From Pseudomonadota bacterium (lineage in GTDB: Bacteria; Pseudomonadota; Gammaproteobacteria; Pseudomonadales; Moraxellaceae), in NCBI GenBank assembly GCA_023393635.1, contig JAEWKT010000039.1, positions 1-64,000 of the forward strand: a DNA stretch of 64,000 bases, written 5' to 3'. The position numbers were made by a program, and so were the translations under genes. Each line of letters opens with the position of its first letter. The stretch's first letter is position 1. Of this stretch, positions 42,185-49,984 are shown piece after piece. The notes beneath the pieces were generated by a model. The model did not search any database and was not told where the DNA came from. It was given only the letters and a program-made list of their open reading frames with translations.

Positions 42185-44044
42185 ATGTCCCGTATTTTTG
42201 TGCCAAGCGTTCTTGCCGCGGCAATTTTATCTGTATCTCATATCCACGCAGCCGAAACTGCTGCCACCGCTACGCTACCTGTCATGGTGATTACTGCCAG
42301 TAAAATACCAGAAGCCATTGAACAAGTACCTGCGCGTATTTCTATTATTGATGAACAAACAATTCAGCAGTCACCAATTGCAGACTTAGGGCAATTATTA
42401 CAACGCGAAGCAGCCATTAACGTGGTACAAAGTGGCGGCATTGGTCAGGTTACTTCGGTGTTTACGCGCGGTACTAACTCAAACCAAACCTTATTATTAA
42501 AAGATGGGGTGCGTTTAAATACTGGTTCTCAGCATGTTGCCAATATTCCTTTTCTAGATTTAACCAACGTTAACCGTATTGAAGTATTAAAAGGCCCTGC
42601 GTCTGTGCAATACGGTTCTGATGCTATTGGTGGCGTGGTGCAGCTTATTAGCGAAGCCCCTAAAAAACAGAACTTCTTCACCACACTTGAAGCAGGTGAT
42701 CAAAGCACTTATAAGGCTATCGTGGGTGCCGATTTAGTGCAGGACGATGCTTATTTTCAAATTCGTGGGCAACGCCTGGAAAGTGATGGTTCGCCAGTTA
42801 CCGATGCAGCTAACGCACCTGATGCCAGCTTCGACCAAAAAGGTTTTAGTGCCAAAGGCGGAATTGATAATGCCTTGTATGCCGCCAGTGCCGAAATTTC
42901 TGAAAATAAAGGCAGCAGCGACTATGATTTGTATGGTGCACCAACCTCGCAGGATTTTTTAAATCGAACACTGAACTTAAAAGGGCGTTATGCGCTTAGC
43001 GATCAGCTCACTGTAAACACGCGCTTTTCACGCTTTGAAGATCAGCTCACTCAAAATGACCTGACCAATCTGTATGATTATACAGACTGGCAAAACCCAG
43101 TTTTTCTGGGCAGTGAAATTGATTACACCAATACTGACCGTCAGGAAGCTGACTTAAACTTAAGATGGGATTTTGCTGCCAATCAAAATATTTTGCTTGG
43201 TGCCAGCACGCAGGTCACTGAAGTAGATAGCCTGGTTGTGGGGACAGAGTACCACAAAACCATTGATAGCACAGGCTACTATGTTCAGCATCAATACCAT
43301 AATGCTGGGGTTAGCACCCAAGCAGGTATTCGGGTAGAAGACCATGAAAACTTTGGTACGCATACCGTTGGCCAGCTAGCGGGTCGTTTTCAGGTAGCGC
43401 CATTGACCAGTGTTTATGCCAATATTGGTACTGCTTTTAAAGCTCCCTCTGGCAACGACCTATATGGCTATGGTGGCAATAGTGACCTTAAGCCAGAAGA
43501 AAGTATCGCTTATGAAATTGGTATTGATCAGAAGTTAAACTATGGTATGAGCGCTTATGCTTCAGCGTATCGTACTGATGTCAAAAATCTGATTAATACT
43601 GACCCAGTGACCTATCAAATGGTCAACATTGATAAAGCCCAATTAACTGGTGGTGAAGTTGGTTTGAAGTGGCGACAAGGCGCATGGTTTGCCGATGCAG
43701 AATATGCCTATGTACAGCCTAAAGACGACAAAACCAAACAGGATTTATCACGTCGTCCACGTCAAAGTGCCACCTTAACTGGCGGCTGGGATAATGGCGC
43801 TTATGGTTTAAGTGCCTCTTTAACGGCAAAAAATAGCAGCGATAATAGTGCCTATGATGAAGTAAAAATTCCTGGCTATTTTACAGGCAATTTAAATGGA
43901 TTCTGGCAGGTTAATCCAGCCACCAGACTGTTTGGCAACATTAAAAACATTACTGATAAGCAACATAAACTGGCTTATGGTTCTGGTGCTTATTATGTGG
44001 CTTCACCGTTACTGGCCACTGTAGGTATTACCTTAAGCTATTAA
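42185..44044 (+). CDS. btuB: TonB-dependent vitamin B12 receptor
   Basis: BtuB is the outer-membrane porin-like receptor that takes up cobalamin with energy from TonB. Its 619 residues begin with a signal peptide ending HIHAAE. The TonB box region TLPVMVITASK follows. The plug domain has IDEQTIQQSPIADLGQLL and LLKDGVRLN with RIEVLKGPASVQYGSDAIGG. The barrel ends with the outer-membrane signal VGITLSY, with Tyr as last residue. It lies directly behind the cobalamin riboswitch and before a PduO-type adenosyltransferase gene. No B12 synthesis genes were found, so the cell probably salvages B12. Confidence 0.95.
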   Translation: MSRIFVPSVLAAAILSVSHIHAAETAATATLPVMVITASKIPEAIEQVPARISIIDEQTIQQSPIADLGQLLQREAAINVVQSGGIGQVTSVFTRGTNSNQTLLLKDGVRLNTGSQHVANIPFLDLTNVNRIEVLKGPASVQYGSDAIGGVVQLISEAPKKQNFFTTLEAGDQSTYKAIVGADLVQDDAYFQIRGQRLESDGSPVTDAANAPDASFDQKGFSAKGGIDNALYAASAEISENKGSSDYDLYGAPTSQDFLNRTLNLKGRYALSDQLTVNTRFSRFEDQLTQNDLTNLYDYTDWQNPVFLGSEIDYTNTDRQEADLNLRWDFAANQNILLGASTQVTEVDSLVVGTEYHKTIDSTGYYVQHQYHNAGVSTQAGIRVEDHENFGTHTVGQLAGRFQVAPLTSVYANIGTAFKAPSGNDLYGYGGNSDLKPEESIAYEIGIDQKLNYGMSAYASAYRTDVKNLINTDPVTYQMVNIDKAQLTGGEVGLKWRQGAWFADAEYAYVQPKDDKTKQDLSRRPRQSATLTGGWDNGAYGLSASLTAKNSSDNSAYDEVKIPGYFTGNLNGFWQVNPATRLFGNIKNITDKQHKLAYGSGAYYVASPLLATVGITLSY

Positions 44045-44083
44045 TCGTTTAAAGTAAGCCAAGCCGCTCAACTGGCTGCAAAA

Positions 44084-44128
44084 TCAAATAAAGCTTCTGT
44101 CTTTTATAAAACAGAAGCTTTATTTTTG
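44084..44128 (+). terminator. Terminator after btuB
   Basis: A 15-bp stem AAATAAAGCTTCTGT (44086-44100) / ACAGAAGCTTTATTT (44111-44125), with a 10-base loop and a T-run, lies 40 bp beyond the btuB stop codon. Confidence 0.85.
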
Positions 44129-44172
44129 CAGTAACCGCCATTTAATGGCATTCTTTTTATCTATTTTACTTC

Positions 44173-44211
44173 ATTAACTTGGTTTTTATTAACTTGGTTT
44201 TCATTAACTTG
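44173..44211 (+). repeat. 15-bp tandem repeats upstream of the adenosyltransferase gene
   Basis: Two copies of ATTAACTTGGTTTT(T/C) and a decayed third copy lie head-to-tail just upstream of the start codon at 44227. They would encode repeated Phe-Ile-Asn-Leu if read as protein; the ATG at 44227 makes this unlikely. Confidence 0.6.
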
Positions 44212-44226
44212 ATCTGGCAAAAAATT

Positions 44227-44793
44227 ATGGGTCACCGTTTAAGTAAAATTTACACCAAAACTGGCGATGATGGCACCACTGGCCTGGGCGATGGGTCACG
44301 CGTTGCTAAAAATGATTTGCGCGTGGAAGCTTATGGCACTGTCGATGAACTCAATAGCTTTGTGGGCGTGTTACGTGCGCAGCTCAATGAGACAAGCTCG
44401 CCCCTGCCGCATCAGCTTGATGACCAGCTTAGCCGTATTCAGCATGAACTGTTTGATTTGGGCGGTGAGCTATGTATTCCCAATTTTATTTTAGTCAAGC
44501 AAACCAGCATTGATCGCCTTGAGCAAGAACTTGACACAATGAATGATGCTTTACCAATGCTTAAGGATTTTATTTTACCTGCTGGCTCACTGGCCGTATC
44601 TTATGCCCATGCAACACGCAGTATCTGCCGCCGTGCCGAACGCCATGTCGCTACCTTAAGTCAGCGTGACGACAACATTTCTCCACTTGCCTTGCAATAT
44701 TTAAACCGCTTGTCAGACTGGCTGTTTGTGGCAGCACGGCATATTAGCCGTATGGATGGTGGAACCGAAGTACTTTGGCAAAAACAGGACTAA
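44227..44793 (+). CDS. pduO: PduO-type ATP:cob(I)alamin adenosyltransferase
   Basis: This enzyme makes adenosylcobalamin from cob(I)alamin and ATP. It is a five-helix bundle of about 188 residues with the motif KIYTKTGDDGTTGLGDGSRV for ATP at the N-terminus. VEAYGTVDELNSFVGVLR follows, then SICRRAERHVATL with the conserved Arg/Glu pair, and LNRLSDWLFVAAR. The ATG at 44227 gives the standard start; an earlier ATG lies within tandem repeats. The RBS is weak. It lies 183 bp after btuB, so uptake and activation of B12 are encoded together. The stop is one base before the next gene. Confidence 0.9.
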   Translation: MGHRLSKIYTKTGDDGTTGLGDGSRVAKNDLRVEAYGTVDELNSFVGVLRAQLNETSSPLPHQLDDQLSRIQHELFDLGGELCIPNFILVKQTSIDRLEQELDTMNDALPMLKDFILPAGSLAVSYAHATRSICRRAERHVATLSQRDDNISPLALQYLNRLSDWLFVAARHISRMDGGTEVLWQKQD

Positions 44794-44794
44794 C

Positions 44795-45526
44795 ATGCGT
44801 TTAATTGGTCACCGTGGCGCGCGAAACGAAGCACCAGAAAATACCTTAGGCGGTTTTCAGCATATTATCGCACTTGGCCTAAAAGCAGTTGAATTTGATG
44901 TGCGCTTGTTGCAGGATCAGCAGCTTGCCGTCATTCATGATGACAATTTTTTGCGTACATCTGGTATGGATCAAGCGGTGGCAAGCACCCCTAGTTATCA
45001 GTTGGCGCATGTAGATAATCGTGTAGGCTGGGATCACTGGCCGCAAGCTGAGCCAACACCGTTACTGGCTGACGTACTGAATTTAATTGAACACTTTGAA
45101 CATATCGAAATTGAAGTCAAAGCAGTCAATGATGAGCAGCAAGCGCAGCTATTGGTTGAACAGTTACATCATTGCCTGGTTGATTGGCATGACCGCGTGA
45201 CCATCACCTCATTTGACTTAAAAGTATTACAAGCACTGCACAATTATCAATCAAGCTTTAAGCGCGGTTTGCTGGTTGAGCTACCACTGGGTGACGCTAT
45301 TATTCCTATTGCACAGCAATATGGCTGCACGCATATTGGCTTAAAAGATATTTTTACTACTCAGGAACTGGTAGAAAAAGTAAAATTTGCAGGGCTAACA
45401 TGTAGTGTATGGACAGTAAATAGCATCGAGCGCGCCAGACAACTGGCAGACTGGGGAATTGATGGCTTAATCACCGATATCCCCAGCCAGATCATGCAGG
45501 CAAACATACCAAACTGTGTGCTATAA
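44795..45526 (+). CDS. ugpQ: Glycerophosphodiester phosphodiesterase
   Basis: This enzyme cleaves glycerophosphodiesters to glycerol-3-phosphate and an alcohol. It is a TIM barrel of about 243 residues. The GDPD motif is IGHRGARNEAPENTLGGF, followed by VEFDVRLLQDQQLAVIHDDNFLRTS with the catalytic His and acidic residues. Near the end, SVWTVNSIERARQLADWGIDGLITDIPS is typical. No signal peptide, so it is cytoplasmic, like UgpQ. The ATG lies one base after the adenosyltransferase stop, with AGGA upstream, so the two are coupled. Their functions are not obviously linked. Confidence 0.9.
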   Translation: MRLIGHRGARNEAPENTLGGFQHIIALGLKAVEFDVRLLQDQQLAVIHDDNFLRTSGMDQAVASTPSYQLAHVDNRVGWDHWPQAEPTPLLADVLNLIEHFEHIEIEVKAVNDEQQAQLLVEQLHHCLVDWHDRVTITSFDLKVLQALHNYQSSFKRGLLVELPLGDAIIPIAQQYGCTHIGLKDIFTTQELVEKVKFAGLTCSVWTVNSIERARQLADWGIDGLITDIPSQIMQANIPNCVL

Positions 45527-45607
45527 CACTCCGTAATGGCTTAACAATAAGTACTTTCATTGTGCCAAATTTATGAAGCAGCTTTATTAAGTAGCTAATT
45601 TTAATGG

Positions 45608-46153
45608 TTATCTACGCTTTGCGGTTAATAAAACATTGCCTTGTTGGTCATACAAAAACAGCATATTTTGCTGAAGTTGATAGCTGGCTGCTCGGCTTAA
45701 AACGTCCATAATATCCGCTTCTTGTGCCAGGGCGTTATCGCAGCTCATGTGGCCTGCAAATGCTTGAAAGCGAATATTATTGGCAGCTGGGATTTCATAG
45801 CCACCACGTAGTGAGTTACATCCTGTAGACCCAGCCACGCGTTTGTTCGCAGCTTGTAAAAACAAATACGGCCGATTAATAAATACCTGCGGGTTTTTGC
45901 TGTTTAAAGACACAATATCCCAATTGATATCGGTTAATCCTGCAATGCCCTGATTTACCACTAAAGGCTTATAGACAACAGGTGCGGTTGTTACTGTGCT
46001 GACAGCAGAAATAGGCTTATTGGTCACCACTTTATTGTTTGGCGCACTTTGACAAGCAGCAATTGCCAAACTACTGGTTATTATCAGAAGTTTGCCCCAA
46101 TTTGATATTGTTAGACAATTTGAACCAAAAACACCATTAGAAATTTTTTGCAA
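45608..46153 (-). CDS. META-domain lipoprotein (HslJ-like)
   Basis: The protein has 181 residues. The start is TTG, with AAGGAG eight bases before it. The lipoprotein signal peptide ends at LAIAAC, lipid on Cys34. A flexible Val/Thr/Pro-rich stretch follows, then a META domain: ITDINWDIVSL-like start, STGCNSLRGGYE in the core, and FAGHMSCDNALAQEAD with the MxC pattern. HslJ and related META proteins are envelope proteins tied to novobiocin resistance and stress, with no known enzyme activity. It is convergent with the GDPD gene and divergent from the desaturase gene. Confidence 0.85.
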   Translation of the reverse strand: MQKISNGVFGSNCLTISNWGKLLIITSSLAIAACQSAPNNKVVTNKPISAVSTVTTAPVVYKPLVVNQGIAGLTDINWDIVSLNSKNPQVFINRPYLFLQAANKRVAGSTGCNSLRGGYEIPAANNIRFQAFAGHMSCDNALAQEADIMDVLSRAASYQLQQNMLFLYDQQGNVLLTAKRR

Positions 46154-46234
46154 TTTCTCAACTCCTTTTTTTGCTATTTCAAAAACTTAGGTCTAGTTAC
46201 AGTGTATTCAATAAAATACTAGCTTGGACACATT

Positions 46235-46275
46235 GTTTGACTAGTGAACACGTGTTTGATCATGTTATAGTGGAT
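46235..46275. promoter_or_regulatory. DesT/FabR-like palindromic operator and promoter before the desaturase
   Basis: The 18-bp sequence AGTGAACACGTGTTTGAT (46243-46260) is a near palindrome. It resembles the operator of the DesT repressor in front of Pseudomonas desaturase genes as I recall it. A further half-site GTTTGACT (46235-46242) is directly adjacent. A possible -10 TATAGT lies at 46266-46271. Confidence 0.5.
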
Positions 46276-46365
46276 TTTAACTGTGCATTATGTGACGCTA
46301 TTATAAATAGCGTTGTGATGTAATCCCTGTATGCCCCTCTTATCTATTTTGTTGCGGAGTTTTTA

Positions 46366-47550
46366 TTGGCTATGAATCCCAGACCTGCTCGTCCACCCAT
46401 TAACTGGCCTGCAGTAATTGTGTTGCTAGGGACGCCCCTGGCTGCACTCATTTTAATCCCCTGGTACGCTTGGCATCATGACTTTTCGCTGGCTGCCTGG
46501 ATTAGTTTTGTGGTGTTTTTTGCCTGGAGTGGCCTTGGGATTACAGCGGGTTACCATCGCTTATGGGCGCATCGCGCTTATGAGGCAGCATGGCCCGTGC
46601 GTTTTATGTTGATGCTAGGGGGCACACTTGCTATCCAGAACAGTATTTTATTCTGGGCATCAGGACATCGTACCCACCATCGCCATGTTGACCATGTTGA
46701 CAAAGACCCATACTCTGCCAAGCGTGGATTCTGGTACTCACACATCGGCTGGATGCTACGCGATTATACCAGCGGTACACCAGATTATAAAAACGCACCT
46801 GACTTATTAAAAGACAAGATGGTGATGTTCCAGCATCGCTACTATGTGCCCATGGTGATATTAACCAATATCGGCTTTCCAGTTGCACTTGGCTTTATGG
46901 TAGGTGATCTGTGGGGCGTGGTGCTGCTGGCTGGATTGTTACGCCTGATTGTTAATCATCATGTGACCTTCTTTATTAACTCGTTATGCCATATGTTTGG
47001 TAATCAGCCTTACACCGATGAAAACACCGCACGCGATAATTTCTGGTTAGCGTTGTTTACCTGGGGCGAGGGCTATCATAACTTTCATCATATTTTCCAG
47101 TACGACTACCGTAACGGGGTTAAATGGTGGCAATATGACCCAACCAAATGGTTGATTTTGAGCTTATCCAAAGTGGGCTTGACCAAAAACTTAAAGCGTA
47201 TTCCTGCCTTTACAATTCGTAAAGCTGAGGTAGCCATGAAGTTTAAGCGTGCTGAAAAAGACCTTGCCACTTACGGTCATGACATGCACGAAGACCTGGT
47301 GGTGATCCAGCAAAAGATTGCGCAAGAATACGAAGCGTTTGGTGCCACCTTAAATGAATGGGCCAAATTAAAAGAACAAAGCATTGAGGCAAAAAAAGCC
47401 GCAGTGGCTGAAAAAATTCATCAAGCTGATATTCGTTTAAAAATAGAATTTCAACTGGTTGAACAGCGTATGCATGAACATGGGGCGCGTATGGAAACCA
47501 TGATGACTAATTTAAAGCATTCGATTCGCCGTCAAGTTAAGGTCGTATAA
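46366..47550 (+). CDS. Acyl-CoA / fatty acid delta-9 desaturase
   Basis: This integral-membrane di-iron enzyme introduces a cis double bond in fatty acyl chains. The three His boxes are HRLWAHRAYE, HRTHHRHVDHVD, and EGYHNFHHIFQYDYRNG. Four hydrophobic segments surround them (AVIVLLGTPLAALIL, ISFVVFFAWSGLGI and so on). The C-terminal 100 residues form a charged helical tail beyond the usual enzyme, so the 394 residues are somewhat longer than most. The TTG at 46366 has GGAG at the best spacing; the ATG two codons on is the alternative. A DesT-like operator lies upstream. A terminator follows. Confidence 0.92.
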   Translation: MAMNPRPARPPINWPAVIVLLGTPLAALILIPWYAWHHDFSLAAWISFVVFFAWSGLGITAGYHRLWAHRAYEAAWPVRFMLMLGGTLAIQNSILFWASGHRTHHRHVDHVDKDPYSAKRGFWYSHIGWMLRDYTSGTPDYKNAPDLLKDKMVMFQHRYYVPMVILTNIGFPVALGFMVGDLWGVVLLAGLLRLIVNHHVTFFINSLCHMFGNQPYTDENTARDNFWLALFTWGEGYHNFHHIFQYDYRNGVKWWQYDPTKWLILSLSKVGLTKNLKRIPAFTIRKAEVAMKFKRAEKDLATYGHDMHEDLVVIQQKIAQEYEAFGATLNEWAKLKEQSIEAKKAAVAEKIHQADIRLKIEFQLVEQRMHEHGARMETMMTNLKHSIRRQVKVV

Positions 47551-47568
47551 AGCTGGTTTAGTGATATG

Positions 47569-47594
47569 AATCCCGCCCTGTGCGGGATTTTTTG
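47569..47594 (+). terminator. Terminator after the desaturase
   Basis: AATCCCGC (47569-47576), loop CCTGT and GCGGGATT (47582-47589) are followed by a T-run. Confidence 0.9.
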
Positions 47595-47646
47595 TGTTTC
47601 ATTGTTTATGTTTTACTGACAGACAGATACCTTAAACTTAAGTACC

Positions 47647-49107
47647 ATGAAGTTGTTGTGTCTTAATTCTGGCTTTGGAGTAAATACACCTGTGCAGTTT
47701 GATAATCGCTATGCCACTCTTGATGATCGCTTGTTTCATCGTCAATCTCCTGTTGCCTTAACTGACCCTATTGCAGGCCATTTTAATGCCCAGTTAGCTG
47801 AACACCTCAAGTGGCCTGATGACTTAAACTGGGTGGACGTGATTGCAGGAAAAATAGTCCCGACAGGATTTGATCCACTGGCAATGGCTTATGCAGGTCA
47901 CCAGTTTGGACAATGGGCTGGACAATTAGGCGATGGCCGTGGCTTGCTATTGGCTCAGGTCATTGACAATACAGGTCAACTGCAAGACTTACATTTAAAA
48001 GGTGCAGGCCCTACCCCTTATTCACGCATGGGTGATGGTCGTGCTGTATTGCGCTCGGTGATTCGGGAGTATTTGGCAGGACATGCCTTAAATAAACTTG
48101 GCGTGGCTTCTTCAAATGCCTTGGGTTTTGTCAGTTCCAAAACGCCAGTACAGCGCGAGCAACTGGAGCGCGGCGCCTGCCTTTTGCGCGTGGCCGATAG
48201 TCATGTGCGGCTTGGGCACTTTGAATGGATCAACCAGTACCAGCCAGAATTATTGAAAGAATTTACCAGCAAAATGATTGACTGGTATTATCCAGAGTGT
48301 AAAGCAGACCCGCAGCCTGAACTTGCCTTTGCCAAAGCAGTCATTCAGCGCACTGCTAAAACCATGGCGGACTGGCAATTGGTTGGTTTTGCGCATGGCG
48401 TGATGAATACTGACAACCTATCAATTACAGGTAGCACGCTAGACTTTGGGCCTTATGGCTTTATGGAGCGCTTTAACCCTGCATGGATCAACAACCATTC
48501 TGACCATACTGGCCGTTATGCCTATCAAAATCAGCCCAGCATCGCACACTGGAATTTATGGGTCTGGCTGGGTCAGCTCCTGCCTTTAGGGATTAGTAAA
48601 GAAAACTTGCAAACGGCACTGGCAGAATTTGAGCCGTTGTTTTTAGAATACTATACCCAAGGCATGGCCAACAAAATGGGCTTAAGCGTAGCGCATCCTG
48701 AAACCTTTGATGTTGGCATGGATTTTTTAAGAATCCTGCAACAAAACAAACTGGATTACACCAGCAGTTTTAGGCAATTAATGGATGATGCCAACTGGAA
48801 TATCCTGCGCAATGAGTGTATTGATATTCAGGCTTTTGATCAGTTTATTGCGCGTTATCGCCGTATTGTAAACCAGCAAACATTAGACAATCGTCTGGCC
48901 TTGATGCAAGCCAGTAACCCTATTTATATTTTGCGTAATCATATGGCACAGCGCGCCATTGAACAGGCTGAAAATAACGATTTTAGCGAAGTAGCGCGTT
49001 TATTTGAGCTGCTGAGTAATCCATTTACATCACAACCTGAGTTGGAGCGTGCTGAAGATCTGCTGCCACCAGTGGGTGAAGAAGTCGCAGTGAGCTGTTC
49101 ATCTTAA
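47647..49107 (+). CDS. selO: Protein adenylyltransferase SelO
   Basis: SelO is a pseudokinase that transfers AMP from ATP to Ser, Thr or Tyr of target proteins in the redox response. The 486 residues have MAYAGHQFGQWAGQLGDGRG at the start of the fold, then LHLKGAGPTPYSRMGDGRA. The active-site NTDNLSITGSTLDFGPYGF contains the Asn and Asp that bind Mg-ATP in the inverted manner. The C-terminus is CSS, where the family has Cys, or selenocysteine in eukaryotes, for redox regulation. The Glu of the alpha-C-like position is likely within REYLAGHALN. Stands alone on the plus strand. Confidence 0.95.
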   Translation: MKLLCLNSGFGVNTPVQFDNRYATLDDRLFHRQSPVALTDPIAGHFNAQLAEHLKWPDDLNWVDVIAGKIVPTGFDPLAMAYAGHQFGQWAGQLGDGRGLLLAQVIDNTGQLQDLHLKGAGPTPYSRMGDGRAVLRSVIREYLAGHALNKLGVASSNALGFVSSKTPVQREQLERGACLLRVADSHVRLGHFEWINQYQPELLKEFTSKMIDWYYPECKADPQPELAFAKAVIQRTAKTMADWQLVGFAHGVMNTDNLSITGSTLDFGPYGFMERFNPAWINNHSDHTGRYAYQNQPSIAHWNLWVWLGQLLPLGISKENLQTALAEFEPLFLEYYTQGMANKMGLSVAHPETFDVGMDFLRILQQNKLDYTSSFRQLMDDANWNILRNECIDIQAFDQFIARYRRIVNQQTLDNRLALMQASNPIYILRNHMAQRAIEQAENNDFSEVARLFELLSNPFTSQPELERAEDLLPPVGEEVAVSCSS

Positions 49108-49124
49108 AAATAACAGCCAATAAC

Positions 49125-49162
49125 AAGGGCAGCGATTAAAAACTTAATCCTGCCCTTTTTCG
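49125..49162 (+). terminator. Terminator after selO
   Basis: AAGGGCAG (49125-49132) and CTGCCCTT (49150-49157) form a stem with an inner GATTAA/TTAATC helix and a T-run. Confidence 0.85.
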
Positions 49163-49237
49163 TATACCGCCAAGACTGGCTCACGCTTAAATCGCGCCTT
49201 TGGCCCTCAACACTACATTATTACTACATTGCGTTCT

Positions 49238-49924
49238 TTACAGTTGCGTTTCTTCATAGTCAAAACGATAACCAACACCATAAACAGAATGTATCCACTC
49301 ATGTCTATTGCCAGAATCAGCCACTTCATTAATTTTACGACGCAAGTTTTTAATATGGCTATCAATCACACGGTCAGTCACATCAAAACTGTCTGGATTT
49401 AAATGATCCAGTAATTGACCACGAGAAAAAATTTGACCAATATGCTTTAAAAACAAAGCCAGCAAGCGAAATTCGGTGGGCGTCAAATTAATGGCTTTTT
49501 GCTTATACCAAATGCGCTGTTGGGCTTCATCTATTTTAAATAATGCTTTTTGGGTAGGCTGGCTATGGGCGCGGCGCAATACAGCCTGTACCCGTGCAAC
49601 CAGCTCTTTAGGACTAAATGGCTTGCACACATAATCATCGGCACCGAGTTTTAAGCCCAGCAAGCGATCAATTTCTTCTGTCAGTGCAGTTACCATAATA
49701 ATAGGCACTTCAGATACTTCACGCAGCTTACGGCAGACACTTAAACCATCCATTCGAGGCAACATTAAATCCAGTATCACTAAATCAGGATTGTCCTGTA
49801 ATGCGGCTTGTAAACCTGACTGGCCATCGTTAAAGATTTCCACCTCATAGTTAGCTTGTACCAAATAGTCACGGACTAACTCGGCCAATTCCTGTTCATC
49901 TTCAACAATAAATATTTTAGCCAT
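49238..49924 (-). CDS. baeR: OmpR-family response regulator, BaeR-like
   Basis: The receiver domain has the acidic pair Glu8/Asp9, the phosphate-accepting Asp52 in LVILDLMLPRMDG, the Thr in VTAL and the Lys in VCKPFSP. The DNA-binding wing-helix domain, from INLTPTEFRLLALFL to HEWIHSVYGVGYRF, is typical of OmpR/PhoB proteins. 228 residues. BaeR-like regulators control efflux pumps and envelope stress; no efflux gene lies here. It lies downstream of the kinase gene by 60 bp on the same strand. The BaeR label is by overall resemblance and is less sure than the family. Confidence 0.85.
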   Translation of the reverse strand: MAKIFIVEDEQELAELVRDYLVQANYEVEIFNDGQSGLQAALQDNPDLVILDLMLPRMDGLSVCRKLREVSEVPIIMVTALTEEIDRLLGLKLGADDYVCKPFSPKELVARVQAVLRRAHSQPTQKALFKIDEAQQRIWYKQKAINLTPTEFRLLALFLKHIGQIFSRGQLLDHLNPDSFDVTDRVIDSHIKNLRRKINEVADSGNRHEWIHSVYGVGYRFDYEETQL

Positions 49925-49984
49925 TTTGGTTCCTTATCTTAATTAGTGTAAAACTACTTTAAATGTTGCTATCAATGTTATGAA

